Positions 1 through 5,822 of a stretch of 5,822 nucleotides of DNA are shown here, piece after piece (the stretch's first letter is position 1; each line of letters starts with the position of its first letter). The notes under the pieces were generated by a model that was not told where the DNA came from, made no database searches, and saw only the letters and a program-made list of their open reading frames with translations. This stretch comes from an uncultured Bacteroidota bacterium. Its GTDB lineage: Bacteria; Bacteroidota; Bacteroidia; Chitinophagales; Chitinophagaceae. The stretch is from NCBI GenBank assembly GCA_903912435.1, contig CAIWHI010000030.1:1-5822 (forward strand), read 5' to 3'. The position numbers were made by a program, and so were the translations under genes.

Positions 1-534
1 GCCATAACCAAAGGGATATTGGTGCTAAATAATAATAACCTGTCAATTACTAATGTAAATGCATTTGTTTCTGTACCTAACGATACAACTGGGATGATAG
101 CAGCAGATAGTACAGGTATGCTTGTGCTGGCGATAAAGCCTTTTACTATTGGTACAATAGTTCCAAATTATATCTGGCCTATTGGCACAATAAGGCGTAG
201 TATTACTTATTCACCTGTATATATCCCCTATACGTCTAATAGTGTATTGAGAAATGTGGGGATAAGAATAGGTGATCGCCAGCACCCCTCCGATGCATCG
301 GCAACCAACTATTTGGCTAAATACTGGCATCTCTCTGATGATGGTGGAGCGGCTGCTTATACTTTCAATAATATTGGATTTAATTTTGTAGGTACAAATA
401 TTGTAGGGTATCCAGATTTTCGACTTAATAGCTGGAATGGTACTATTTGGACGCAAATATCTAGTAGTGTTACTAACACAACGATGAATTCATTTGTAAC
501 CTTCCCCTTGAATAATATTGATTTTACCGGAAGG
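1..534 (+). other. Protein module: first 'closing' segment (FPVG-type), N-terminally cut by window edge
   Basis: The segment opens with LVLNNNNLSI and continues through a 'WPIGT...YSPVYI' core at residues 54-69. A beta-rich part follows with KYWHLSDDGG (residues 101-110) and RLNSWNGTIWTQISS (residues 134-148). The same order (a short 'xGxNxLxIxxxxx' strand pair, a Pro-Gly/Ile-Gly core followed by YxP, then a Trp/Tyr-rich half) recurs at 1834-2409 and 3445-3966. In Bacteroidota surface proteins the equivalent core usually reads FPVGxxxxYxPVxI. The function is unknown and is probably a structural spacer. The module boundaries are approximate. Confidence 0.5.
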
Positions 535-3500
535 CCTACTGTTAGCACAATATATAACTGGACAGGTGCTACGAGTAATGATTATACGATTGCTACAAAC
601 TGGACACCCACCCGTACCAGCCCTTCTCAAACAGATATACTGCAATTTAATAATGGAAGGATAGATACAGTAAATAATGTGAAACCTGATGAAACTATAG
701 CCCGTATTATTATTTCAGGCAATACTACAACAAAATGGAAAGCTGCAACCTCAGCCTCTACAGTATTCTACACAATGAGTAGTTATGCTCCAACCGCTCC
801 GGCACTTAAAATTGACAGCGGATCTGCATTGATTGTTGATGGATCTTTAAATAAGTTAAATCTACAATTTGGTTCAGGTAATACAAGCTATGTCTCAATA
901 GCTGGCAGGCTTGAGTTCCAAAATACAGCAGTAGCAAGCAATATCAATTTTACCAACTGCCTTGCTACAGTTACTACCAGTGGTGTACTTGCTGCCGGTA
1001 CTACCAATAGTGCTACCGCAATAACCAGCACATCAGCAAACCTTACTATAAATGGAACTTTCGAGCATAAATATACCACAGTGCAAGGGTCGGTACCTAG
1101 TGCCACTTGGGGGCCAAACGCTACATTACTGATAGATGGATTTACATCTGCACTCTATACCCCTATTTGTGATTTTTCTGTACCCAATATGGTCTATAAT
1201 TGTCCTTTGCAAACTTCATCAACAAATTGGAGTAATCCTCCTAATATAACCAATACATTTAAAATGATAAATACTGGGAGTGCTGATTTTGAGATTAGTA
1301 TGGGATATGGAAGTTACTTTAATGTGAATAATTATATACAAACCGGTGGCACATTCACCCTGCGAAGTCGTAGTATGAACGTAAGTGGTAATTTGACACA
1401 ATCAGCAGGTATCTTTCGTGCTCACTATGGTCTAGGAATGGTTTCTTTCAATGGCAGTACTGTTCAAAATGTTTCCTTCTTTAATAATGCCCCTGATGGT
1501 GCAATGACCTACCGGTTTTGCAACCCTATGGGAGTAAATCTTACAGGCACAGGAACACTTACATCAACTTTTAATATTAACAATCAGGGTGGTATAACTA
1601 TTTCTACCCCAATTGCTCATCCGGTAACAACAGCGTTTAGATTTATTTATGACTCTACTATAACATTTCTTTCCTATGATACAGCAATGCCGATACCTAC
1701 TTCTTTCGTCGTTGATACACTTTTCTATCCTACTCTTAATGGTCCAGAAGATTTCAGCGTGAATATTGGCAATACAAGTACCATTACTCTACCGGTATCT
1801 AAAACTATCAGCGGTACACTAGATATGTTATCGGGTGATATATTGATAGGAGCCAATAACCTCACAATTGGCAAGTCTGATATTACCCAGGGTTATCTTA
1901 ACTGGTATAGTGGATATATTGTACCCACAACCGGAATTTTTAAAAGATGGTACTCATCAAGTGGGGTAAGCACATCGGCCGGAACAACTAATGGTTACTA
2001 TCCGCTTAAGTATGGTGGTTTAAATAGGAGTGTTGAGTTGTATTTCGACAGTTATAGTGCACTTACTACTGGTGGTACCATTGCGGTTACTGCTACCTCC
2101 CTGCCTGGTCTTACTACTGGTATTAGTGTGGTAGATGGAACTACAACACTTATCGACCGAACTAATTCTTCATGGACATTCACTGTAGGATCGGGCATGA
2201 CAATGACCGGAACTATAAATGCCCAACTTACTGTAGGTGGTAATTTTACCTATATAGACCCGTCAAAGCTCCATATAATGCATGCATCAAGCGTAGTGGG
2301 CACTCATGTTGCGGGTTCAGGTACTTCGCCTGACTTTATTGCGCAAAGAAATGGATTGAGTCTTGCTAACCTTACCTCAGGTCCATTTTATGTAGGTACG
2401 CCTGATACTATGTATACATCTACAGGAGCATACATTTCAGTTGCAAATGGTAATTGGAGCAATCCTGCTACCTGGAATATCCATGCCGTGCCTCCGGCAG
2501 GTGCTTCAGTTTATATAGCAAATGGCAATACAGTTACTATTGACGATCCATTTTGTGTTGCAGCATCGGTGACTATTAACCCCAGATCTAAGCTTACCGG
2601 AATTTCAGCAGGGGTTCTACAGGTTGATTCTTTTATTACCAATAATGGCACTTTTAACTTAGCAGGGGAGACTGTGACACTGGGCCCATTTGGTGGTGGC
2701 AATCGATTCTTCTTCTCTAATGGCACTTTAAATATCACCTCTGGAAACTTAAATATTAATGGTGCAATGTATATTCCTAACCCAGGTATTCTCAATCAGA
2801 GTGGGGGAGCTATTGTTATAGATGGTAATGCAGGTGGTGTAATTTCCAGAAGTTCAACAAGGCCACTTTTGTGGATTGACAATACCACAGTAAATGCAAG
2901 TGCGGGATCTATAACTTTTGTTGACCCTAGCGTAACCGGAGGTGGAAACTTAAAAATAACCGGATCCATTGTTAATAGTATGTATTTTAATGGTGCTCAT
3001 ACTTTTGTTTTTGGTGATGGAATATCTACAACGTCCGGTTATTCTGATGGTTTTACGTTGGAGAGTGTAACTCCGCTTAACAATATTGTGGTGAATGGTT
3101 CACCATCCGGCATTAATAGAACTGTAAATGTGTCCTTCCCAGGAATAACGGTATCGGGTGATATTCGACTTCATAATTATAATGCGGAGTTAAATACAGG
3201 GTATTCAATCAGCCTTTCCGGAAGTATTTATGCCGATACAAATACTATTGTAACATCACCCGGATTTATAAGATTTACAAATCCAACTCTTCCACAATCT
3301 GTCAATGGACCGGGAGTCTACCGCAATAGCCGTACAGGTGCTACCGCAAATTTCACAATGATAGAAGTGCAAAATGGCTCTGTTGCTGGGGTAACATTAA
3401 ATATGAATAACCCATCTTTTACAGATTTTATTTATTTTAGTCTTGGCAGGATACATGCTTCATCAGGTGCCGTTATAAATACCACAGGCTCATATGACAT

Positions 3501-5595
3501 AACTGGCAGCCAGTCAACAGGATGGATTTCAGGTAAGTACAAGACCCATATTTATCCCGGAAGCACAAGTATTGATTTCCCGGTTGGCGACAGCCTTTAC
3601 TTTACCCCTGTGACATTATCTATTACACCCGGTGCAGTACTCAATGCCGGTGGGCTAATAGTTGGAACTACTACCCTAGACCATCCTGCTATTGGGACAA
3701 GTGGTATACTACCTTCCCATAGTGTTAACAGGTATTATTCGTTGGATACATCAGATGGATTACGTCTAGCATCATTAAGTTCATCCATAATCCTGAGTTG
3801 GAACACGGCAGACCAGGATCCTACATTTTCATGGAGTAGTGCAAGAGGTGCTTCCTACCATAGCGGAATATGGAAAACTGAAAGGGTGACATTGGTATCA
3901 CCTACACAATTGTCGATAAATTATTTGGGTTCTGATATTGTTGCAGACTACCAGTTAGGCTCAGAAGGTAGCACGCCTTTCTTAACCAGCCAGCCAGGTG
4001 ACCAGGCCGTTTGTGTAGGCACTAATACTACATTTACAACAGGAGCATCATCAGGATCGGTTTTTCAATGGCAGGTAAATAATGGCAGTGGCTGGTTAAA
4101 TGCTGTCGCAGGTAGTCTATACGGAGGTGTGACAACTGGTACACTTACAGTAACAGCAGCTCCACTAAGTATTAATGGATACCAATATCGCTGTAAGGTT
4201 TACAATACCACTGACACTGTATTTACAGTGCAGGCACATATTTCTGTAAGTTCAATTACAGGTGGTATCACAGGTTCTTTGGGCATCTGCCCAGGCACAA
4301 CAACCACTTTGGGTTGCTCTATAGCGGGTGGCACCTGGAGTAGTAGTTCATCTGGAATCACCACTATTAGTACATCAGGTGTGGCAACAGGTGTTTCTGT
4401 CGGAACATCAATTATCACTTATAGGTTGGCTACTGGTTGTCGCAGTACAGCAATTGTTACCGTTAATCCGAATCCGGCGTCCATTGTGGGTAGTCCTAAT
4501 GTTTGTGCAGGTGCTACTACTACACTTACCGATGCTACATCTTCTGGTTCATGGAGCAGTGGCACTACCTTTGTAGCTACAATAGGAACAGGATCAGGGG
4601 TAGTTACCGGTATTTCATCTGGTATCACTTCTATTACATACACACTTGCTGCTACAGGTTGTCAGTCTACCGCATCAATGGTAGTGAATCCTGCTCCGGC
4701 ACCTATAACAGGGTCACTTAATGTATGTTCAGGCAGTTCGGTATCACTTGGTAGCACCACTACTGGTGGTATATGGACTAGTAGTGCACTATTTATTGCT
4801 ACCATTGGCTCATTGTCAGGCGGCCTTGTGGGTATTTCTACAGGCACTTCCATTATTTCTTATTCTTCGGGTGGTTGTCGCACCACAGCTACTATTACTG
4901 TCAATCCATTGCCTGCTACAATCACGGGTACTCCAATTGTCTGCGAGGGGGCTAACACCACTTTGACTGATGCCACATCAGGAGGATTCTGGACTGGTAG
5001 TGCTTTAACGATAATAAATGTAGGAAGCACCACAGGAGTTGTTTCAGGCTTAGTTTCAGGAACAGCAACTATCACCTATACCATTAGCTCCACTAATTGC
5101 TACACAACAAGGCAGGTGACTGTGAATGTGGCTCCAGCCATTATTACTGGGGATTCTATTATATGTGCAGGTGCTGCAACAACCTTGAGCGATGCAACAC
5201 CAGGTGGTTCCTGGAGTAGTGCTTCAACTGTTATAGCTACTATAGGATCAACTACTGGAATTGCAAATGGCATAAGTTCCGGTTTCGTAAATATTTCTTA
5301 TACAGTGGCGAATGGTTGCAGATCAACAATGCAGTTGACAGTAAACCCTCTACCTGCACCAATATCAGGTCTAATGTCAGTATGTGAGGGTATTGCCGGA
5401 GCTCTTTCTGATACTTCGGCAGGTGGTAACTGGAGCAGTAGTGATGTTTCCATCGCTTTGATGCCGTCATCGCGGATATCGTCATCCCTGGTGGTGCCGT
5501 CACCGATGTCGACATCACTTGCACGGTTATCACCGATATGTCATCGCTTGCATCGTCATCCCCGATATTGTCATCCCTCATTTCGTCATCACTGA
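1..5595 (+). CDS. Giant modular surface/secreted adhesin-like protein, 5'-partial, C-terminus probably frameshifted
   Basis: The frame is open from base 1 to TGA at 5593-5595. Residue numbers in this annotation count from the TTG at 19. That TTG is not taken as the start, because the six codons before it are open and what follows is mature-type beta-strand sequence (VLNNNNLSITN) with no signal peptide. Order of modules: closing segment (to residue 172), W...NW module (176-243), beta-rich stretch (244-605), closing segment (606-797), W...NW module (803-869), beta-rich stretch (870-1142), closing segment (1143-1316), Ig-like domain (1317-1412), and Ig-like repeats (1417-1814). The final 44 residues are unlike the rest: Ser-, Pro-, Arg- and His-rich, ending SFRHH. 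Proteins of this build in Bacteroidota are usually exported by T9SS and act in adhesion or matrix formation; that role is inferred. No enzyme motif is visible. The gene is well supported to about 5460; the stop at 5595 is doubtful. Confidence 0.88.
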   Translation, partial: AITKGILVLNNNNLSITNVNAFVSVPNDTTGMIAADSTGMLVLAIKPFTIGTIVPNYIWPIGTIRRSITYSPVYIPYTSNSVLRNVGIRIGDRQHPSDASATNYLAKYWHLSDDGGAAAYTFNNIGFNFVGTNIVGYPDFRLNSWNGTIWTQISSSVTNTTMNSFVTFPLNNIDFTGRPTVSTIYNWTGATSNDYTIATNWTPTRTSPSQTDILQFNNGRIDTVNNVKPDETIARIIISGNTTTKWKAATSASTVFYTMSSYAPTAPALKIDSGSALIVDGSLNKLNLQFGSGNTSYVSIAGRLEFQNTAVASNINFTNCLATVTTSGVLAAGTTNSATAITSTSANLTINGTFEHKYTTVQGSVPSATWGPNATLLIDGFTSALYTPICDFSVPNMVYNCPLQTSSTNWSNPPNITNTFKMINTGSADFEISMGYGSYFNVNNYIQTGGTFTLRSRSMNVSGNLTQSAGIFRAHYGLGMVSFNGSTVQNVSFFNNAPDGAMTYRFCNPMGVNLTGTGTLTSTFNINNQGGITISTPIAHPVTTAFRFIYDSTITFLSYDTAMPIPTSFVVDTLFYPTLNGPEDFSVNIGNTSTITLPVSKTISGTLDMLSGDILIGANNLTIGKSDITQGYLNWYSGYIVPTTGIFKRWYSSSGVSTSAGTTNGYYPLKYGGLNRSVELYFDSYSALTTGGTIAVTATSLPGLTTGISVVDGTTTLIDRTNSSWTFTVGSGMTMTGTINAQLTVGGNFTYIDPSKLHIMHASSVVGTHVAGSGTSPDFIAQRNGLSLANLTSGPFYVGTPDTMYTSTGAYISVANGNWSNPATWNIHAVPPAGASVYIANGNTVTIDDPFCVAASVTINPRSKLTGISAGVLQVDSFITNNGTFNLAGETVTLGPFGGGNRFFFSNGTLNITSGNLNINGAMYIPNPGILNQSGGAIVIDGNAGGVISRSSTRPLLWIDNTTVNASAGSITFVDPSVTGGGNLKITGSIVNSMYFNGAHTFVFGDGISTTSGYSDGFTLESVTPLNNIVVNGSPSGINRTVNVSFPGITVSGDIRLHNYNAELNTGYSISLSGSIYADTNTIVTSPGFIRFTNPTLPQSVNGPGVYRNSRTGATANFTMIEVQNGSVAGVTLNMNNPSFTDFIYFSLGRIHASSGAVINTTGSYDITGSQSTGWISGKYKTHIYPGSTSIDFPVGDSLYFTPVTLSITPGAVLNAGGLIVGTTTLDHPAIGTSGILPSHSVNRYYSLDTSDGLRLASLSSSIILSWNTADQDPTFSWSSARGASYHSGIWKTERVTLVSPTQLSINYLGSDIVADYQLGSEGSTPFLTSQPGDQAVCVGTNTTFTTGASSGSVFQWQVNNGSGWLNAVAGSLYGGVTTGTLTVTAAPLSINGYQYRCKVYNTTDTVFTVQAHISVSSITGGITGSLGICPGTTTTLGCSIAGGTWSSSSSGITTISTSGVATGVSVGTSIITYRLATGCRSTAIVTVNPNPASIVGSPNVCAGATTTLTDATSSGSWSSGTTFVATIGTGSGVVTGISSGITSITYTLAATGCQSTASMVVNPAPAPITGSLNVCSGSSVSLGSTTTGGIWTSSALFIATIGSLSGGLVGISTGTSIISYSSGGCRTTATITVNPLPATITGTPIVCEGANTTLTDATSGGFWTGSALTIINVGSTTGVVSGLVSGTATITYTISSTNCYTTRQVTVNVAPAIITGDSIICAGAATTLSDATPGGSWSSASTVIATIGSTTGIANGISSGFVNISYTVANGCRSTMQLTVNPLPAPISGLMSVCEGIAGALSDTSAGGNWSSSDVSIALMPSSRISSSLVVPSPMSTSLARLSPICHRLHRHPRYCHPSFRHH
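544..747 (+). other. Protein module: first W...NW opening module
   Basis: Residues 179-197 read YNWTGATSNDYTIATNWTP. A 'DILQF' strand (residues 207-211) follows, then IARIIISGNTT (residues 228-238). The pattern W-T-G-x(9-10)-NW followed by a hydrophobic strand is a common opening of beta-solenoid-like segments in large Bacteroidota extracellular proteins. A second, better-conserved instance lies at 2425-2625. No catalytic residues are evident. The identification is by pattern only. Confidence 0.55.
748..1833 (+). other. Beta-strand-rich repetitive stretch (solenoid-like)
   Basis: About 360 residues of alternating short hydrophobic strands separated by Asn/Gly/Ser/Thr turns. Examples are SANLTINGTFEHKYT (residues 342-356), MNVSGNLTQSAGIF (residues 453-466) and MVSFNGSTVQNVSFFNN (residues 474-490). 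The FNGSTVQNV element matches a 'FxG(S/T)xxQxV' motif widespread in these proteins, and a weaker relative is RFTNPTLPQSVNGPG near 3270-3314. A parallel beta-solenoid is a reasonable guess, but no regular repeat length can be fixed by eye. Four scattered cysteines occur here. Confidence 0.45.
1834..2409 (+). other. Protein module: second 'closing' segment
   Basis: Begins GDILIGANNLTIGKSD (residues 606-621), parallel to LVLNNNNLSITN at the window start. It continues with NWYSGYIVPTTGIFKRW and a 'TNGYYPLKYG' core in the place of the FPVG...YxP core. It ends with a sub-region SPDFIAQRNGLSLANLTSG followed by PFYVGTPD. That ending ('...R.GLS.ANL..GPFYVG') is a frequent tail of this segment type before a new W...NW module, and here the next module does follow directly. 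The role is structural by inference. Confidence 0.5.
2425..2625 (+). other. Protein module: second W...NW-type opening module (GNWSNPATWN)
   Basis: Residues 803-821 read GAYISVANGNWSNPATWNI. They are followed by VPPAGASVYIANGNTVTIDD (residues 824-843) and CVAASVTINPRSKLTG. This is the classic 'sxxNGxWSxPATWxxxxVPxxxxxVxIxxGxxVTId' pattern of Bacteroidota extracellular proteins: a beta-helix capping or opening motif with a Trp pair seven residues apart. It is the best-conserved module in the first two-thirds of the protein. It shows no enzymatic signature. Confidence 0.65.
2626..3444 (+). other. Beta-strand-rich repetitive stretch (solenoid-like), second copy
   Basis: Short strands separated by N-G/G-S turns continue from the preceding module: NNGTFNLAGETVTLG, SNGTLNITSGNLNINGAMYI, LNQSGGAIVIDG and GGGNLKITGSI. 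Several of these show a rough 10-14 residue 'GxLxIxxGxxxIxG' rhythm, as expected of solenoid coils. Between residues 1085 and 1100 lies RFTNPTLPQSVNGPG, related to FNGSTVQNV in the first copy. The stretch is shorter than its counterpart at 748-1833. Confidence 0.45.
3445..3966 (+). other. Protein module: third 'closing' segment with canonical FPVG core
   Basis: Runs from GRIHASSGAVINTTGSYDIT (residues 1143-1162) through TGWISGKYKTHIYPGST to a clear IDFPVGDSLYFTPVTLSI core (residues 1186-1203). It then continues with SVNRYYSLDTSDGL and a Trp-containing half (ILSWNTADQDPTFSWSS). It ends SDIVADYQLGSEG immediately before the Ig-like domain. This copy most resembles the common Bacteroidota form (W[IV]xGxxxxxxxxG..xxFPVG...YxPVxL), and it identifies the two more divergent copies upstream. 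Confidence 0.6.
3967..4254 (+). other. Ig-like domain (QPGDQAVCVG ... GYQYRCKVYN)
   Basis: Residues 1317-1412. The domain starts FLTSQPGDQAVCVGTNTTF, has VFQWQVNNGSGWLNAV in the middle (the core Trp of an Ig fold), then GTLTVTAAPLSINGYQYRC, and ends FTVQAHISVS. The C...W...YxC arrangement (VCVG at 1331-1334, FQWQ, YRC) is that of Ig-like domains common near the C-terminal part of Bacteroidota extracellular proteins. The two cysteines probably form the standard Ig disulfide after export. It occurs once and links the third closing segment to the tandem repeats. Confidence 0.75.
4267..5460 (+). repeat. Tandem Ig-like (BIG2-like) repeats: five complete 72-74-residue copies and a truncated sixth
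   Basis: Copies start at 4267, 4483, 4705, 4921, 5143 and 5362 (lengths 216, 222, 216, 222, 219 and then about 99 nt). Each opens I[TVS]Gxxx[VI]CxG, has a central [GS]GxW[ST][SG], an x[AV]TIG/GV[VA]xGxxxG core, an ITYT-like strand, a second Cys in (G/N)C[RQY][ST]T, and a VTVNPxPA linker. The two Cys per copy (near positions 8 and 58) could form a disulfide outside the cell. Copies differ throughout, so this is an old amplification, not a recent one. Such arrays are usually stalk-like spacers placed before a sorting domain. Copy 6 follows the pattern up to NWSSSDVSIAL and then loses it. Confidence 0.85.
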
Positions 5596-5614
5596 TGTCG
5601 CCATCGCGTTATCA
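5540..5614 (+). repeat. 15-bp tandem repeat, four to five head-to-tail units
   Basis: Consecutive 15-base units start at 5540, 5555, 5570 and 5585. All begin GTCATC and have a variable 9-base remainder (GCTTGCATC, CCCGATATT, CCTCATTTC, ACTGATGTC). A fifth unit at 5600 begins GCCATC. The unit is five codons long, so in the frame starting at 5540 it reads VIACI, VIPDI, VIPHF, VITDV, AIALS. This does not match the classic pentapeptide-repeat consensus A[DN]LxX. The copies differ by several bases each, so this is not a recent slippage array. Confidence 0.75.
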
Positions 5615-5742
5615 CTGGTTTTCTGCATCACTTGCATCGTCGTCACCGACGTCGCTTGCATCGTCATCACCGATATCCGCATCACACTCATCCCGGATCT
5701 TGTCATCCCGCATAACGTCATCACCGATGTCGCCATCGCGTT
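5584..5742 (+). repeat. 27-bp near-identical direct repeat pair, 132 bp apart
   Basis: Bases 5584-5610 and 5716-5742 are identical except for one T/C difference. Both contain GATGTCGCCATCGCGTT. Similarity, at lower identity, extends about 30 bases upstream of each copy (around TTGTCATCCC). The spacing of 132 is 44 codons, so both copies read DVAIAL in the same frame. A related sequence at 5443-5460, still in the credible part of the gene, reads DVSIAL. This suggests that the tract is organised at two scales, about 15 bp and about 132-151 bp. Confidence 0.7.
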
Positions 5743-5822
5743 GTGTTCACTGATGATCTGATGTCGTTATCACTGATACCGACATCGCGGAATGCCATCA
5801 TCACCGGGATAAAGCAGCAGCC

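Larger units (their letters stand above)
5461..5822. repeat. Low-complexity GTC/ATC-rich tract, degenerate 15-bp repeats, of uncertain origin
   Basis: Composition changes sharply: 60-base blocks counted here are 47-57% GC, against 37-42% in blocks counted upstream. The hexamer GTCATC occurs nine times (starts 5466, 5481, 5540, 5555, 5570, 5585, 5663, 5702, 5717). All three forward frames are unusually open, because the unit contains no stop in any forward phase. Bases 5596-5822 hold no supportable gene. Possible readings are a frameshifted continuation of the upstream repeat domain, a coding minisatellite, or a sequence error. On the minus strand the same DNA gives Asp-rich peptides such as GDDDASD, broken by stops. 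Confidence 0.7.

Noticed and set aside
10..24. Possible ribosome binding site (AAAGGG) ahead of TTG at 19 or GTG at 22
   Set aside because: The spacing is short, the frame is open upstream, no signal peptide follows, and Bacteroidota rarely rely on Shine-Dalgarno sites. The protein context is clearly internal.
4328..4966. Overlapping forward frames within the Ig-like repeats
   Set aside because: They are shadow frames created by the regular codon use of the repeats. Their translations are Leu/Val- or Tyr/Arg-rich without domain features.
5505..5516. Perfect palindrome GATGTCGACATC as an operator or recombination site
   Set aside because: It arises from adjacent GATGTC and GACATC elements of the low-complexity tract, is 12 bp only, and occurs inside what should be coding sequence.
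5252..5581. Minus-strand reading frame with an Asp-rich start (MRDDNIGDDDASDD)
   Set aside because: It runs antisense through the Ig-like repeats. Just upstream of its start it has in-frame TGA and TAA codons (5609-5614), and its Asp-rich part is simply the complement of the GTCATC repeats.
5519..5761. Forward frames 5519-5761 and 5538-5753 as separate small genes
   Set aside because: They are open only because the repeat unit lacks stops in all three forward phases. Neither has a plausible start or domain. They are more useful as evidence for frameshifts than as genes.
5466..5780. CRISPR array
   Set aside because: The repeats are 15 bp, degenerate and sometimes head to tail. There are no 25-40 bp identical repeats with unique spacers and no cas genes.
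5440..5822. Variable region of a diversity-generating retroelement
   Set aside because: There is no reverse transcriptase or template repeat in the window. The apparent changes are mixed transitions and indels, not adenine-directed substitutions, and the target is not a C-type lectin-like C-terminus.

Overview
The window is dominated by one very long plus-strand reading frame. It is open from the first base to a TGA at 5593-5595 and encodes at least 1,864 residues of a modular, cell-surface or secreted adhesin-like protein. No signal peptide or credible start is visible, so the gene begins upstream of the window. Base composition is about 40% GC in the stretches counted. Ser, Thr, Gly and Asn dominate the protein. 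Its modules (W...NW modules, 'FPVG' closing modules, an Ig-like domain ending in GYQYRCKV, and tandem Ig-like repeats beginning ITGxxxVCxG and ending VTVNPxPA) are typical of giant extracellular proteins of Bacteroidota, most likely the Chitinophagaceae/Sphingobacteriia side. That assignment rests on family resemblance read by eye, not on a search.

Layout: 1-534 is the end of a first supermodule, a 'closing' segment. Bases 544-2409 are a second supermodule: a W...NW opening, a long beta-strand-rich stretch, and a closing segment. Bases 2425-3966 are a third supermodule with the same order. Bases 3967-4254 hold one Ig-like domain. From 4267 there are five complete Ig-like repeats of 72-74 residues, and a sixth that is recognisable only to about 5460.

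From about 5461 to the window end (5822) the DNA changes character. It becomes more GC-rich and is built from a degenerate 15-bp unit, GTCATCACYGATRTC. Four GTCATC-headed copies are strictly head to tail at 5540-5599. The main frame runs into this tract in what looks like the wrong phase and stops at 5595. Read in other forward frames, the tract keeps a consistent codon phase in blocks and carries faint echoes of the missing second half of the sixth Ig-like repeat. The tract may be a decayed or frameshifted continuation of the repeat region, a true coding minisatellite, or a corrupted consensus at a hard-to-assemble repeat. The sequence alone cannot decide. No type IX secretion (T9SS) C-terminal sorting domain is present, although such proteins normally carry one. 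No RNA genes, mobile elements, CRISPR arrays, promoters or terminators could be supported.
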